Assembly (NCBI GenBank): GCA_900541485.1
Contig: UQJW01000007.1
Location: forward strand, 1-64,000
Length of the DNA: 64,000 nucleotides
Direction of reading: 5' to 3'
Source of the DNA: an uncultured Dialister sp.
GTDB taxonomy: Bacteria; Bacillota; Negativicutes; Veillonellales; Dialisteraceae
Shown here one piece after another: positions 56,262 through 64,000 of this stretch; position 1 is the first letter of the stretch, and the number at the start of each line of letters is the position of its first letter. Below the pieces are notes generated by a model that saw nothing but the letters and a program-made list of their open reading frames with translations, did no database searches and was not told the DNA's origin. The position numbers were made by a program, and so were the translations under genes.

Positions 56262-57419
56262 ATGAGTAATAGTAATAACGTTATCTTATTTGACAACTAC
56301 ATACATACACCATTAACACAGGCACAGGCTGATTTAGAGGCTAAAACTGTATCACAGCTTGTATCAACGGTAATAGAGAAAGACAAACAATTAGCAGAGA
56401 AAGACAAACAGATAGCAGAGAAAGAGAAACAGATACAGGCACTACAGCAAGAGAAGATACGGACACCCCACCCCTTTATAGCTGAATTAAGACAATGGCT
56501 TAAGAGAAAAAAGGCAACAAAAGAAATTAGAGTAACGTCATATGATAAGTGCATGACAATTATAAGAGTGCATATTGCCCCGTTCTTTAATGCAAGAGAC
56601 AAAGAGTTAGATACAGCTGATGTTACCTATAAAATGCTACAGGAATTTATAGCCGTTGTGAGAGAAAAGGGAAAAGACGCTACCATTAGAGAAGCAATAA
56701 GAACAATTATAAAACCGTTTCTAAATGAGATGTACTCACAGCAACTTATTCCCCGTAATGTGGCAAGCGGTATAAAGCTACGGAACTTGAAGAAAGCAGA
56801 CAAAAGGGCTATCACGTTTGAGGAGATAGAGAAATTAAGCCCTGTAGCTAAAGAAATGACACCGTATCAATGGATAGCTATTCCCCTACTCACTTATACA
56901 GGTATGAGAAAAGAGGAATTATTAGCCTTGACATGGGACGATATAGACATGGATAAAAAGGTTCTCTATATCCATAAGACTAATACTACGTCAAGTGCAA
57001 AGAGAATATCTATTGAAGAACGGACAAAGACAGAGAGCGGGAAACGACAACTCACAATATCTGACCCCTTATATGATGCCTTAAAATTACACCGTGACAC
57101 ACTACAGATAAAGGGTAGTCATTGGATTATTAGACAGCTAAGAAATGATAAACCGATGAATACAAATAACTTTAGCCGTACTTTTAGGGATTGGAGAGAA
57201 CGGGCAGGGATAAAACCTGATGTATCGTGTCACTCTTTTAGGCATTTATACGCTACTACATTAGCTGAACTGGAGACAGGGACTAATACTGCTATGATTT
57301 TGTTAGGACACAGCGACCCTCGCATGTATACTAAAGTCTATGCAGACAAAGAATTATTAGCAAAGACACAGGGTTTAAAAGATATTCAGAACCTTGTGGC
57401 TAAAAAAGTAGCAGGCTAA
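56262..57419 (+). CDS. Tyrosine recombinase/integrase
   Basis: A 385-aa phage-type integrase that would catalyse element insertion and excision. After a short head comes a heptad-like coiled coil (about 38-66, KDKQLAEKDKQIAEKEKQI), then a SAM-like core-binding domain (75-180) and the catalytic domain with R216 (TGMRKEE), a Lys near 256-261, H324-R327 (HSFRH), H350 (LLGHSDP) and nucleophile Y360. All catalytic residues are present. AGGAAAGG before ATG 56262 fixes the start. It faces the tRNA attR, as is usual. The coiled coil between head and core is unusual. Confidence 0.93.
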   Translation: MSNSNNVILFDNYIHTPLTQAQADLEAKTVSQLVSTVIEKDKQLAEKDKQIAEKEKQIQALQQEKIRTPHPFIAELRQWLKRKKATKEIRVTSYDKCMTIIRVHIAPFFNARDKELDTADVTYKMLQEFIAVVREKGKDATIREAIRTIIKPFLNEMYSQQLIPRNVASGIKLRNLKKADKRAITFEEIEKLSPVAKEMTPYQWIAIPLLTYTGMRKEELLALTWDDIDMDKKVLYIHKTNTTSSAKRISIEERTKTESGKRQLTISDPLYDALKLHRDTLQIKGSHWIIRQLRNDKPMNTNNFSRTFRDWRERAGIKPDVSCHSFRHLYATTLAELETGTNTAMILLGHSDPRMYTKVYADKELLAKTQGLKDIQNLVAKKVAG

Positions 57420-57427
57420 ATGTAAAT

Positions 57428-57456
57428 GAAAAAGTCGCTCCCCCTACAAGAGCGAC
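57428..57456 (-). terminator. Element-borne terminator for tRNA-Val
   Basis: Minus-strand GTCGCTC/GAGCGAC stem followed by TTTTTC, 50 bases past the tRNA 3' end. It replaces the native terminator that the insertion displaced. Confidence 0.65.
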
Positions 57457-57506
57457 CATTTCACAGCTATAACATAGCTAATAGTAATAACGGTGGTATT
57501 ACACCA

Positions 57507-57555
57507 CTGGTGGGGCTAAACGGATTCGAACCATTGACCTCTTCGATGTCAACGA
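57507..57555. repeat. attR: 49-bp repeat inside intact tRNA-Val
   Basis: Exact partner of 53868-53916, lying in the 3' half of the complete tRNA-Val gene, so integration regenerated the tRNA. Confidence 0.92.
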
Positions 57556-57584
57556 AGCACTCTAACCAACTGAGCTATAGCCCC
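57508..57584 (-). tRNA. tRNA-Val(GAC), regenerated by the element
   Basis: Minus-strand acceptor GGGGCTA/TAGCCCC, D-arm AGCTCAGTTGGTTAGAGT, anticodon loop TTGACAT (anticodon GAC) between CTTCG and CGAAG, T-arm ATGGTTCGAATCCGT and CCA encoded. The 3' 48 bases are element-derived and identical to the original. Confidence 0.96.
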
Positions 57585-57596
57585 ATATGTGAGATT

Positions 57597-57625
57597 ATTA
57601 TACATGACCCGTTTTCAAAAATCAA
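57597..57625 (-). promoter_or_regulatory. tRNA-Val promoter
   Basis: Minus-strand TTGATT (57620-57625), 17 bases, TATAAT (57597-57602), 12 bases before the tRNA. It lies outside the element and is untouched. Confidence 0.85.
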
Positions 57626-57722
57626 TTTCTTCACAACCTCGAAAATACGGAACATTACCCATGGTTTATTTCTGAAATAAATCTCTCTTTTTAATTTTTT
57701 GCCTTCTTACTTTTTATAAAAT

Positions 57723-57743
57723 AAAAATCTCTCATTTGAGAGA
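57723..57743 (-). terminator. Terminator of the P-loop/Asp23-like gene
   Basis: TCTCTCA/TGAGAGA stem followed by T-rich DNA on the minus strand, directly after the stop. Confidence 0.7.
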
Positions 57744-57746
57744 CTT

Positions 57747-58580
57747 TTATTTGGCTACAACAGTTGTAACATTCAATTTTATTGTTTCTAACGACATTCC
57801 TGTTGTGTATTCAATTTCTTTCTGTATTTTATCCCGCATCATATGAATGAGTCTTTTTATTTCCTGAGGTGTCCCTTGCCTTATCTTCAAATCTATATAT
57901 AATATGATACCATTTGTCTGACTTCTGCTTCTTTCGCTGGATATATCATAAATCTTGATTTTTTTCATATCTTTTACTGCATAGCGGACAAGGGTTTCTA
58001 TAACACGGTTAGAAAATGTCAATTTTCCATAGTAGCTGAACACAGGGCGAACAACAGAACGTTCTTCACTACCTTTTTGCTTTATCGTATCCCTTTTTTT
58101 ATTTCTGAAAAAGCGGAGTGAATCTACCAAATATCCTTTGAAATAGGGCCGGAGTTCCATTGTCGGGACCGGAATTACATGCTTTCCCTCTTTATGCCGT
58201 GCTTCTCTTGCCTGTTTTATTTCTTCCGGTTTCGCTACATCTTCTATGTGGATAAATCTGGACGGTTCCGGCAGTTTCAACCTGTCGGCAATGCGCTGTG
58301 CCATTTTATCAGATGTCCCGAGAATCAAAATTTTTGCGGGATTTATTTTTATAATTTTTCTCCGCACATCTTCAGCATGAGTATCATCCCAAAACAAGGC
58401 TCTACGAACTGCCCCTAAATAGCTGGGTTCTTTTTTTGCTGATACTCCCGCAGCTATCCTGTTATGGTAAATCAATATTCCGTCATCAATAATGCAGGAC
58501 GCCCCATTTTCATATGCAATAACCAGTGCCCTGTCACTTTTCCCGGAGCCCGGCGGGCCTGTAAATGCAATGGTTTCCAT
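57747..58580 (-). CDS. P-loop protein with Asp23/Gls24-like C-terminus
   Basis: A 277-aa two-part protein. Residues 1-130 form a P-loop domain (AFTGPPGSGKSDRALVIAYENG, then a late KILILGTSDKMAQRIADRL) without an obvious kinase lid. Residues about 170-277 resemble an Asp23/Gls24 envelope-stress domain (GKLTFSNRVIETLVRYAVKDM, ILYIDLKIRQGT, MRDKIQKEIEYTTGMSLETIKLNVTTVV). A basic linker joins them. The combination suggests an ATP- or GTP-regulated envelope-associated factor; the function is unknown. AAGGAGTAATT gives the start. It is 13 bases downstream of murB. Confidence 0.7.
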   Translation of the reverse strand: METIAFTGPPGSGKSDRALVIAYENGASCIIDDGILIYHNRIAAGVSAKKEPSYLGAVRRALFWDDTHAEDVRRKIIKINPAKILILGTSDKMAQRIADRLKLPEPSRFIHIEDVAKPEEIKQAREARHKEGKHVIPVPTMELRPYFKGYLVDSLRFFRNKKRDTIKQKGSEERSVVRPVFSYYGKLTFSNRVIETLVRYAVKDMKKIKIYDISSERSRSQTNGIILYIDLKIRQGTPQEIKRLIHMMRDKIQKEIEYTTGMSLETIKLNVTTVVAK

Positions 58581-58593
58581 AATTACTCCTTAT

Positions 58594-59499
58594 TTATTCT
58601 TCGCCTATCATTTGTACTTCTGTTTTTAATTCAACTCCATAGGCTGCTTTTACGCGGTTTTGCACTTCCCGAATCAATGTAATCATATCATTAAAAGAAG
58701 CATTCCCGTTGTTAATTAAAAACCCCGCATGCTTAGTGCTTACCTGTGCATCTCCTACAGAAAAGCCTTTCATTTGAAGTTCTTCAATCATTTGACCCAC
58801 AAAATGCCCTTCCGGTCTTTTAAATGTACTTCCTGCACTTTTTTTATCTAAAGGCTGTTTTTCCCTGCGACGTGCATTAAAATCATTCATGAGATTTTGA
58901 ATGGCAAGTCTGTCTCCGGGGACGAGTTCTAAGGTAATTTCACTTATAATCTCTTTGTTCCGCATAAACAAACTGTTCCGATAACTATACCCGATTTCGT
59001 CTTTGCCGCGAACCGCCATATCGCCTTTTCCGTCATAAGAAATGACGGATGTAACGACTTGCGACATCTCTCCTATATACGCTCCGGCATTCATATATAC
59101 CGCACCGCCTATACTTCCCGGAATTCCTCCGGCAAACTCCAATCCGGAGAGTCCGTATTGAGCAGCTGCTTCTGCAACCCGAATTGTCGGTACTCCTGCA
59201 GTGACATGGAGTAAATTCCCCTCTTTTTCTATTTTCTGTAACCGCCCCGTGTAAACGACGAGTCCCCGTATTCCCTTATCCCGAACCAAGAGATTTGCTC
59301 CGCCGCCAAGAATAAACAAAGGTATCTCCTCTTTAGAAGCCTCCTTAATAATTCTCTGCATTTCTTCCGTAGTTTCAGGTATAAGAAAACAGTCGGCCGG
59401 TCCCCCGATACCGAAAGTTGTATGTCGCTTCATCGGTTCATTGATTTTTATTTGATTTTCTTTTAAAAAAGAAGAAAAAATTTTTACATAGTCAGTCAT
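58594..59499 (-). CDS. murB: UDP-N-acetylenolpyruvoylglucosamine reductase MurB
   Basis: A 301-aa FAD enzyme making UDP-MurNAc. Seen: TFGIGGPADCF, LGGGANLLVRDKGI, FAGGIPGSIGGAVYMNAGAY (FAD site), YSYRNSLF with the catalytic Ser and AGSTFKRPEGHFVGQMIE with the late Glu. It is the type II form lacking the extra C-terminal fold. The ATG at 59499 follows GAAGGAAATATAT; an upstream ATG lacks a site. Confidence 0.95.
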   Translation of the reverse strand: MTDYVKIFSSFLKENQIKINEPMKRHTTFGIGGPADCFLIPETTEEMQRIIKEASKEEIPLFILGGGANLLVRDKGIRGLVVYTGRLQKIEKEGNLLHVTAGVPTIRVAEAAAQYGLSGLEFAGGIPGSIGGAVYMNAGAYIGEMSQVVTSVISYDGKGDMAVRGKDEIGYSYRNSLFMRNKEIISEITLELVPGDRLAIQNLMNDFNARRREKQPLDKKSAGSTFKRPEGHFVGQMIEELQMKGFSVGDAQVSTKHAGFLINNGNASFNDMITLIREVQNRVKAAYGVELKTEVQMIGEE

Positions 59500-59604
59500 A
59501 TATATTTCCTTCATAAACATGCAAACTTATTCTTCTTATTATAGGGATGAACTATACAATCGTCAATTCATCGCTCTTTTCTCAATCTATACCTGTGCAA
59601 ACTG

Positions 59605-59641
59605 AAAAAATGCCTGTATCCGTAGAGATACAAGCATTTTT
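59605..59641 (-). terminator. Terminator of fumC
   Basis: AAATGCTTGTATC/GATACAGGCATTT stem (one G-T) followed by T's on the minus strand. Confidence 0.8.
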
Positions 59642-59651
59642 CCAGTTTATC

Positions 59652-61040
59652 TTATCTGTCTACATTTGTCATATCTTTGGCTACAACAAATTGATCATAT
59701 TCTTTTTCCGTCACATATCCGAGTGCCATTGCCGCTTCTTTCAGAGAGCTGTTGTCAGCAAACGCTTTTTTTGCAATTTCTGCAGATTTTTCATAACCTA
59801 TATGGGGCGATAAAGCGGTAACAAGCATCAGCGATTTTTCTACCAATTCTCCCATTTTATCTTCATTGGCAACCATCCCCTGTGCACAATGAATATTAAA
59901 AGAATGGATAGAGTCTCCCAAGAGAATAACAGACTCCAAATAGTCCTGTGCCATGACAGGGGCAAACACATTTAATTCAAAATGCCCCTGAGAAGCGGCC
60001 AAAGATATCGCTGCCTGATGTCCGTGAACACTGCATGCCACCATCGTCAGAGCTTCACACTGGGTAGGATTTACCTTGCCCGGCATAATAGATGAGCCCG
60101 GTTCATTGGCGGGAATGGTAATCTCCCCTAACCCCGCACGCGGACCGCATGCTAAAAATCGTATATCATCAACTATTTTCATGCAATCCATAGCCAAAGC
60201 CTCCAGAGCTCCGTGAGAAAATACAAAATCATCACGCCCTGTCAATGCATAAAACTTATTCGGTTCCGACACAAAAGGCAGTCCTGTTTCTTTTGCAATT
60301 GCTGCTGCCACTTTTTCACCGAAACCTTTCGGACTGTTCAGCCCCGTCCCGACGGCTGTACCGCCGATAGCAAGTCCCAATAAATACTTTTCACTGTCTT
60401 TAATCATATCTCTGCTTTTTTGAAGCATGACGAGCCATCCTGAAATTTCCTGCCCAAAGGTAAGCGGAACTGCATCCTGCAAATGGGTTCTTCCAATTTT
60501 TACAAGATGCATGTACTCCTCACTTTTCTGTGCAAATGTTTTAATTAAATCATCAAGAGGACCATATAATCTTTTATGCAATGTTTCTACGGCAGCTACA
60601 TGCATGGCTGTCGGGAATGTATCATTTGAAGACTGGGACATATTTACATCATCATTGGGATGTACTCTCGTTTCACTTTTGGCTTCTTCCAATTTCTTAT
60701 TTGCAATATGAGCAATAACTTCATTCATGTTCATATTACTCTGCGTCCCCGAACCGGTCTGATAAATAGCCAATGGAAATTCCGATTCCCACTGCCCTTT
60801 TATAATTTCGTCACAGGCCTCGGATATTACTTTTTCTTTTTCCGCCGATAAGGATCCCGCCTCTAAATTAACAGCAGCCGCACACTTTTTTAAAATGGCA
60901 AATGCACGTATAATCTGGACAGGCATACGGTTAATCCCGATTTTAAAATTTTCGAATGACCTTTGTGTCTGTGCTCCCCACATGTGATTTGCCGGCACCT
61001 TAACTTCACCTAACGTGTCATGCTCAATGCGATATTCCAT
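59652..61040 (-). CDS. fumC: Class II fumarate hydratase FumC
   Basis: FumC reversibly hydrates fumarate to malate. The 462-aa protein has [38 protein letters not shown] and the signature [15 protein letters not shown] with the catalytic Ser loop. [13 protein letters not shown] favours fumarase over aspartase. The ATG at 61040 follows AAGGAGG; an ATG seven codons upstream has no site. It probably feeds the malic enzyme or a reductive C4 branch. Confidence 0.95.
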   Translation of the reverse strand: MEYRIEHDTLGEVKVPANHMWGAQTQRSFENFKIGINRMPVQIIRAFAILKKCAAAVNLEAGSLSAEKEKVISEACDEIIKGQWESEFPLAIYQTGSGTQSNMNMNEVIAHIANKKLEEAKSETRVHPNDDVNMSQSSNDTFPTAMHVAAVETLHKRLYGPLDDLIKTFAQKSEEYMHLVKIGRTHLQDAVPLTFGQEISGWLVMLQKSRDMIKDSEKYLLGLAIGGTAVGTGLNSPKGFGEKVAAAIAKETGLPFVSEPNKFYALTGRDDFVFSHGALEALAMDCMKIVDDIRFLACGPRAGLGEITIPANEPGSSIMPGKVNPTQCEALTMVACSVHGHQAAISLAASQGHFELNVFAPVMAQDYLESVILLGDSIHSFNIHCAQGMVANEDKMGELVEKSLMLVTALSPHIGYEKSAEIAKKAFADNSSLKEAAMALGYVTEKEYDQFVVAKDMTNVDR

Positions 61041-61194
61041 ACTTCTCGTGCCTCCTTGCATCTTAATTACACAAATAAAAAAAGCTTTATTTTTATTTTA
61101 CCATTTCACTAAAAAAACTTCTCCTATTAAGTTTAGAGAATCAAATTTTTAATTATAATGTAAAATTTATCTCTTTGTTTTTAAGTCATGAGTT

Positions 61195-61222
61195 TTGCAA
61201 ATTCCTATTCATATAGTATAAT
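61195..61222 (+). promoter_or_regulatory. ffs/dnaX promoter
   Basis: TTGCAA (61195-61200), 16 bases, TATAAT (61217-61222), 33 bases before the mature SRP RNA 5' end. Confidence 0.6.
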
Positions 61223-61254
61223 AATTACCACATGGCTTTGTAATTTTGATTTGT

Positions 61255-61363
61255 GACAGTCTTCGGGTCCCGTGCAATGGAATCCCATGAATCCTGTCAG
61301 GTCCGAGAGGAAGCAGCAGTAAGTGGTCCTTTCCATGTGCCACGGTGTATCCTGAAGGCTGTC
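61255..61363 (+). ncRNA. ffs: Signal recognition particle RNA (small, 4.5S type)
   Basis: GACAGTCTTC at the 5' end pairs with GAAGGCTGTC at the 3' end, and the apical domain holds GTCAGGTCCGAGAGGAAGCAGCAGT, carrying the conserved GGAAGCAGCAG Ffh-binding loop. At about 109 nt it lacks an Alu domain. With Ffh it targets membrane proteins. It lies directly upstream of dnaX, the usual Bacillota position. Confidence 0.95.
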
Positions 61364-61438
61364 ATAAATGAGAATTGCAAGGTCTTTTTTAGTATAATAA
61401 ACATATCAGATAAAAAAAGTTGCTGTATGGAGGTCCTA

Positions 61439-63259
61439 ATGGCATATCTGGCACTATATCGTAAGTGGCGGCCCCGTACGTTTGACGAGGTTGTCGGGCA
61501 AAAGCATATTTCTATTCCTATCCTGAGAGCATTGGAGCAAGGACGCCTGGCCCACGCTTATCTGTTTTCAGGTCCGCGGGGCACAGGGAAAACAAGCATG
61601 GCCAGAATTCTTGCAAAAGCTGTAAATTGTTCAAATCCCATGCAGGGAAATCCCTGTAATACTTGCCCAAGCTGTACAGAAATTAATAACGGATCCAGCA
61701 TGGATGTCTACGAGATAGACGGAGCTTCTGCACGCGGAGTAGATGAAATTATTAAAATTCGCAAGTCTATTCCCACACTCCCGGTATCAGGAAATAAAAA
61801 AGTCTATATCATCGATGAAGTCCACATGCTGACGAGAGAAGCATTTAATGCTCTTTTGAAAACACTGGAAGAGCCTCCCGAACATGTACTTTTTATTCTT
61901 GCAACAACCGAACCGGAAAAAATCCCCCTCACTATTTTATCCCGCTGCCAGCGGTATGAATTTCACCGGATTTCCGTAAGGGATATAAAAGAACATTTAT
62001 TATATGTTTCCGAGCAAGCTTCTATCCATCTCAGCCCGGAGGCTGCCGATTTGATTGCGGTCCGATCAGAAGGCGGTCTGCGTGATGCTCTTTCCTTGCT
62101 TGACCAATGCTCCAACGTATCGGATAACAAAGAGCTTTCTGCTGAAATTGTTTATAATCTTTTGGGGCTGACAGAAAAAGATACCATTATAAATTTATCC
62201 CACCATATTTTTTCTTCTGAAAGCGGTAAGGCCCTTCAGCTTTTTTATGAAATTTTACAAAACGGCAAAGAGCCGGGAGCCATTCTCCGTGATTTACTGG
62301 AACATTTCAGAAATATCATGATTTGCAAGATAGATACTAACGCTCCTGAACTCATATCTTACGGAAGCGCACTGGATATCTTGAAATCTGACTCCCAAAA
62401 ATTGAGCGAGCCTTATCTGGATGCCTTATTTGCCTCACTTCATAAAACGATGGCTGACGTAAAAAGAAGCTCTTCCCCGCGCATGAATGCAGAAATGGGA
62501 TTGCTCCGCTTATGCCGCATAAAAGGCTCTGCAGAACTGGACAGCCTGGCTGAACGGGTAGAGAACCTGGAAAATAAAGTTTTCAGCCCCTTGGAGAACA
62601 ATTCTCTATCTTTTGTATCACCATTACCTAAGCCAAAAAAATCCCCTTCTCCTGTAGTTTCAAAACCCGATAACACCGACAAGGCTCCTTCCGGCGAAAA
62701 ATCTGACAAGGTTACCCCCTCTGACGGAATTTCAAATCCTGAGCCGGAAAAAAGTAAAAATCCGGAACCGCAAGTTCCAAAATCACAATTTATTGATCCT
62801 GTCGGCTATCCGTCTTTATGGAATCAGTTTACGTCTTACTTACAACAAATTCATCGTATTGATATTTGGAGTTGTGTACAAAAAGGAACCTTGATTCTTA
62901 TTAATAATCACAGAGTAATTGCTTCTCTCCCTCAGCAATTTTTGGTTTTAGGTGCTAATAATCCGGGGTATCAATCTGTCATTTCTGATGCCTTTGCCCA
63001 TATTACGGGACAAAGCCTGGAATTCCATGCCGTGCTGAAAGGTTCTATAGAAGAAAGTTCTGCATTGGAAGAAGCTAAGAATTACTCTCCCATAAATAAA
63101 ACCGCAAACCTTGCGGATAACGGTTCTCCTGATGAACATACCGATGACTATCAATTGCTCTCTCCGGAAGAACTTGATCAAAATAAAGAAAAAGAGCCTG
63201 TTTTATCAGAGGCCCTCAAAATTATTCCCCATTGCGATATTTATAAAAAAGGTGAGTAA
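61439..63259 (+). CDS. dnaX: DNA polymerase III gamma/tau subunit DnaX
   Basis: A 606-aa clamp-loader ATPase. MAYLALYRKWRPRTFDEVVGQ is the family N-terminus; GPRGTGKTSMARIL is Walker A, four cysteines in a zinc module (CSNP...CNTCPSC) follow, then VYIIDEVHML and LATTEPEKIP with the sensor and arginine finger. The Pro/Ser/Lys-rich linker (about 385-465) joins a C-terminal tau region. The ATG at 61439 has GGAGGT four bases before; an upstream frame runs through SRP RNA and is not used. An A7 run lies in the linker. Confidence 0.96.
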   Translation: MAYLALYRKWRPRTFDEVVGQKHISIPILRALEQGRLAHAYLFSGPRGTGKTSMARILAKAVNCSNPMQGNPCNTCPSCTEINNGSSMDVYEIDGASARGVDEIIKIRKSIPTLPVSGNKKVYIIDEVHMLTREAFNALLKTLEEPPEHVLFILATTEPEKIPLTILSRCQRYEFHRISVRDIKEHLLYVSEQASIHLSPEAADLIAVRSEGGLRDALSLLDQCSNVSDNKELSAEIVYNLLGLTEKDTIINLSHHIFSSESGKALQLFYEILQNGKEPGAILRDLLEHFRNIMICKIDTNAPELISYGSALDILKSDSQKLSEPYLDALFASLHKTMADVKRSSSPRMNAEMGLLRLCRIKGSAELDSLAERVENLENKVFSPLENNSLSFVSPLPKPKKSPSPVVSKPDNTDKAPSGEKSDKVTPSDGISNPEPEKSKNPEPQVPKSQFIDPVGYPSLWNQFTSYLQQIHRIDIWSCVQKGTLILINNHRVIASLPQQFLVLGANNPGYQSVISDAFAHITGQSLEFHAVLKGSIEESSALEEAKNYSPINKTANLADNGSPDEHTDDYQLLSPEELDQNKEKEPVLSEALKIIPHCDIYKKGE

Positions 63260-63342
63260 CTTACATTTTATTAAATACCCTTATCACAACGAGAAAAATA
63301 CTATATAATAATTTAAAGAATAACCCTTAAGGAGGAAGAAAA

Positions 63343-63669
63343 ATGTTTGGTAATAAGGCACAAATGCAAAATATGCTTAAAAAAGCTCGTAAAATGCAGG
63401 AAGATATGCAAAAAATGCAGGAGGAATTAAAACAGCAGACCGTTGATGTTTCTGTCGGCGGTGGTGCGGTAGCTATCGTAATGAATGGAGAAAAACAAAT
63501 TGTTTCTTTAAAAATCAATAAAGATGCTATTGATCCCGAAGACCCGGAGATGTTGGAAGATCTCATTACCACCGCCGTAAATGAAGCCGGCAAAAAAGCT
63601 GACGATATGGTTCAAAAAGGTATGAGCAAGGTTACAGGAGGCCTCGGACTTCCCGGCGGCATGTTTTAA
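63343..63669 (+). CDS. ybaB: Nucleoid-associated protein YbaB/EbfC
   Basis: A 108-aa dimeric DNA-binding protein. A Met/Lys/Gln-rich helix (QMQNMLKKARKMQEDMQKMQEEL) precedes the core (VSVGGGAVAIVMNGEKQIVSLKI, DLITTAVNEAGKKADDM). GGAGGAAGAAAA precedes the ATG. It sits between dnaX and recR as in most Bacteria. Confidence 0.95.
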   Translation: MFGNKAQMQNMLKKARKMQEDMQKMQEELKQQTVDVSVGGGAVAIVMNGEKQIVSLKINKDAIDPEDPEMLEDLITTAVNEAGKKADDMVQKGMSKVTGGLGLPGGMF

Positions 63670-64000
63670 TGAATAATGATTTAGAACTGGTAGCAGAACA
63701 ATTTCGTAAACTTCCCGGAATCGGTGTAAAAACAGCAAGAAGACTTGCTTATTTTATGCTGGAAAGACCGCAATCGGATGTAGATGCATTCATTCAAACA
63801 ATCCGGGACGCAAGAAGCAAGGTTTGTTACTGTTCCGCTTGCTATAACCTTTCCACCTCGGATCCTTGTGAAATTTGCAATGATGATCGCAGGGATCATT
63901 CTCTTATCTGCGTAGTGGAACAACCGCAAGATGTACAGGCCTTGGAACAAAGTCATGAATATCATGGTCTATATCATGTACTTCATGGTGCTTTATCGCC
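63669..64000 (+). CDS. recR: Recombination protein RecR (partial, runs off the end)
   Basis: The first 110 codons of RecR, which loads RecA in the RecFOR pathway. Seen: an HhH region (FRKLPGIGVKTARRLAYFML) and a four-Cys zinc finger (CYCSACYNLSTSDPCEIC), then the start of a Toprim domain (SLICVVEQPQDV). The ATG overlaps the ybaB stop by one base (TAATG). The C-terminus is beyond the window. Confidence 0.95.
   Translation, partial: MNNDLELVAEQFRKLPGIGVKTARRLAYFMLERPQSDVDAFIQTIRDARSKVCYCSACYNLSTSDPCEICNDDRRDHSLICVVEQPQDVQALEQSHEYHGLYHVLHGALS

Larger units (their letters stand above)
53868..57555. mobile_element. Small integrative element in tRNA-Val(GAC)
   Basis: The element is bounded by 49-bp direct repeats and about 3.6 kb long. 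It carries a tyrosine recombinase next to the tRNA end, an unrecognised 315-aa protein, an eleven-copy 20-bp tandem array, a split 25-bp inverted repeat and several hairpins. No relaxase, conjugation, capsid or toxin genes are seen. The organisation suits an integrated small plasmid or a satellite. Intactness of both ends and of the integrase suggests it may still move. Confidence 0.85.

Noticed and set aside
57478..57492. TAATAGTAATAACG shared with 56269-56282
   Set aside because: A short AT-rich match with no symmetry or context; probably chance or codon-level similarity.
61253..61438. Upstream extension of DnaX
   Set aside because: The sequence is SRP RNA; the true start has GGAGGT and matches the conserved MAYLALYRKWRP terminus.

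Overview
The window looks like a chromosomal segment of a low-GC, non-sporulating Bacillota, most likely of class Negativicutes (Veillonella/Dialister-like). The evidence is conserved Bacillota gene order (miaB-mutS-mutL-miaA-hfq; a cell-division/S1/tilS/hpt/ftsH cluster; lepA-hemW; ffs-dnaX-ybaB-recR), strong AGGAGG ribosome sites, TTGACA/TATAAT promoters and a T-box. The genus is an inference from recognition, not from a search. No CRISPR array, insertion sequence or large prophage is visible.

Layout. 1-180: two tandem promoters fire leftward out of the window, probably at an rRNA operon. 0.2-6 kb (minus): thiamine salvage (thiM-thiE), a thioredoxin, tmRNA, a P1-family peptidase, lspA-rluD and a 3D-domain cell-wall protein. 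6.4-12 kb: a polyphosphate locus with ppk1, a degenerate Ppx/GppA paralogue and a divergent, intact Ppx/GppA-HD gene behind a 32-bp perfect palindrome. 12-15.9 kb: a Trp-specific T-box controls an ECF transporter whose first gene fuses a membrane S-like domain to an ABC ATPase; queF lies at the distal end. 15.9-26.5 kb: mscS, folD-fhs, a PASTA penicillin-binding protein, cca, malic enzyme, rdgB and an orphan protein resembling a dead type I methylase joined to an HsdS-like domain. 26.7-28.3 kb: a lone acyltransferase and AT-rich spacer. 28.3-36.4 kb: rplM-rpsI, ftsH, hpt, tilS, a third ppx, S1 protein, ftsB and dacF. 36.6-41.3 kb: a DUF1858 protein, an ECF S component, a DEAD-box helicase and a YnbB-like PLP enzyme. 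41.3-49 kb: hfq, miaA, a methyltransferase, mutL, mutS and miaB. 49.2-53.8 kb: tRNA-Lys, tRNA-Arg, hemW, lepA and an EamA transporter.

The accessory region is a compact (~3.6 kb) integrative element at 53.87-57.56 kb, inserted in the 3' half of a tRNA-Val(GAC) gene and bounded by 49-bp direct repeats. It has a tyrosine recombinase, one unrecognised 315-aa protein with an acidic tail, eleven tandem 20-bp iteron-like repeats and a split 25-bp inverted repeat. It also seems to bring a replacement terminator for the tRNA. It is the best candidate here for an undescribed system.

57.7-64 kb returns to core genes: a P-loop/Asp23-like fusion, murB, fumC, then SRP RNA, dnaX, ybaB and the start of recR on the plus strand.
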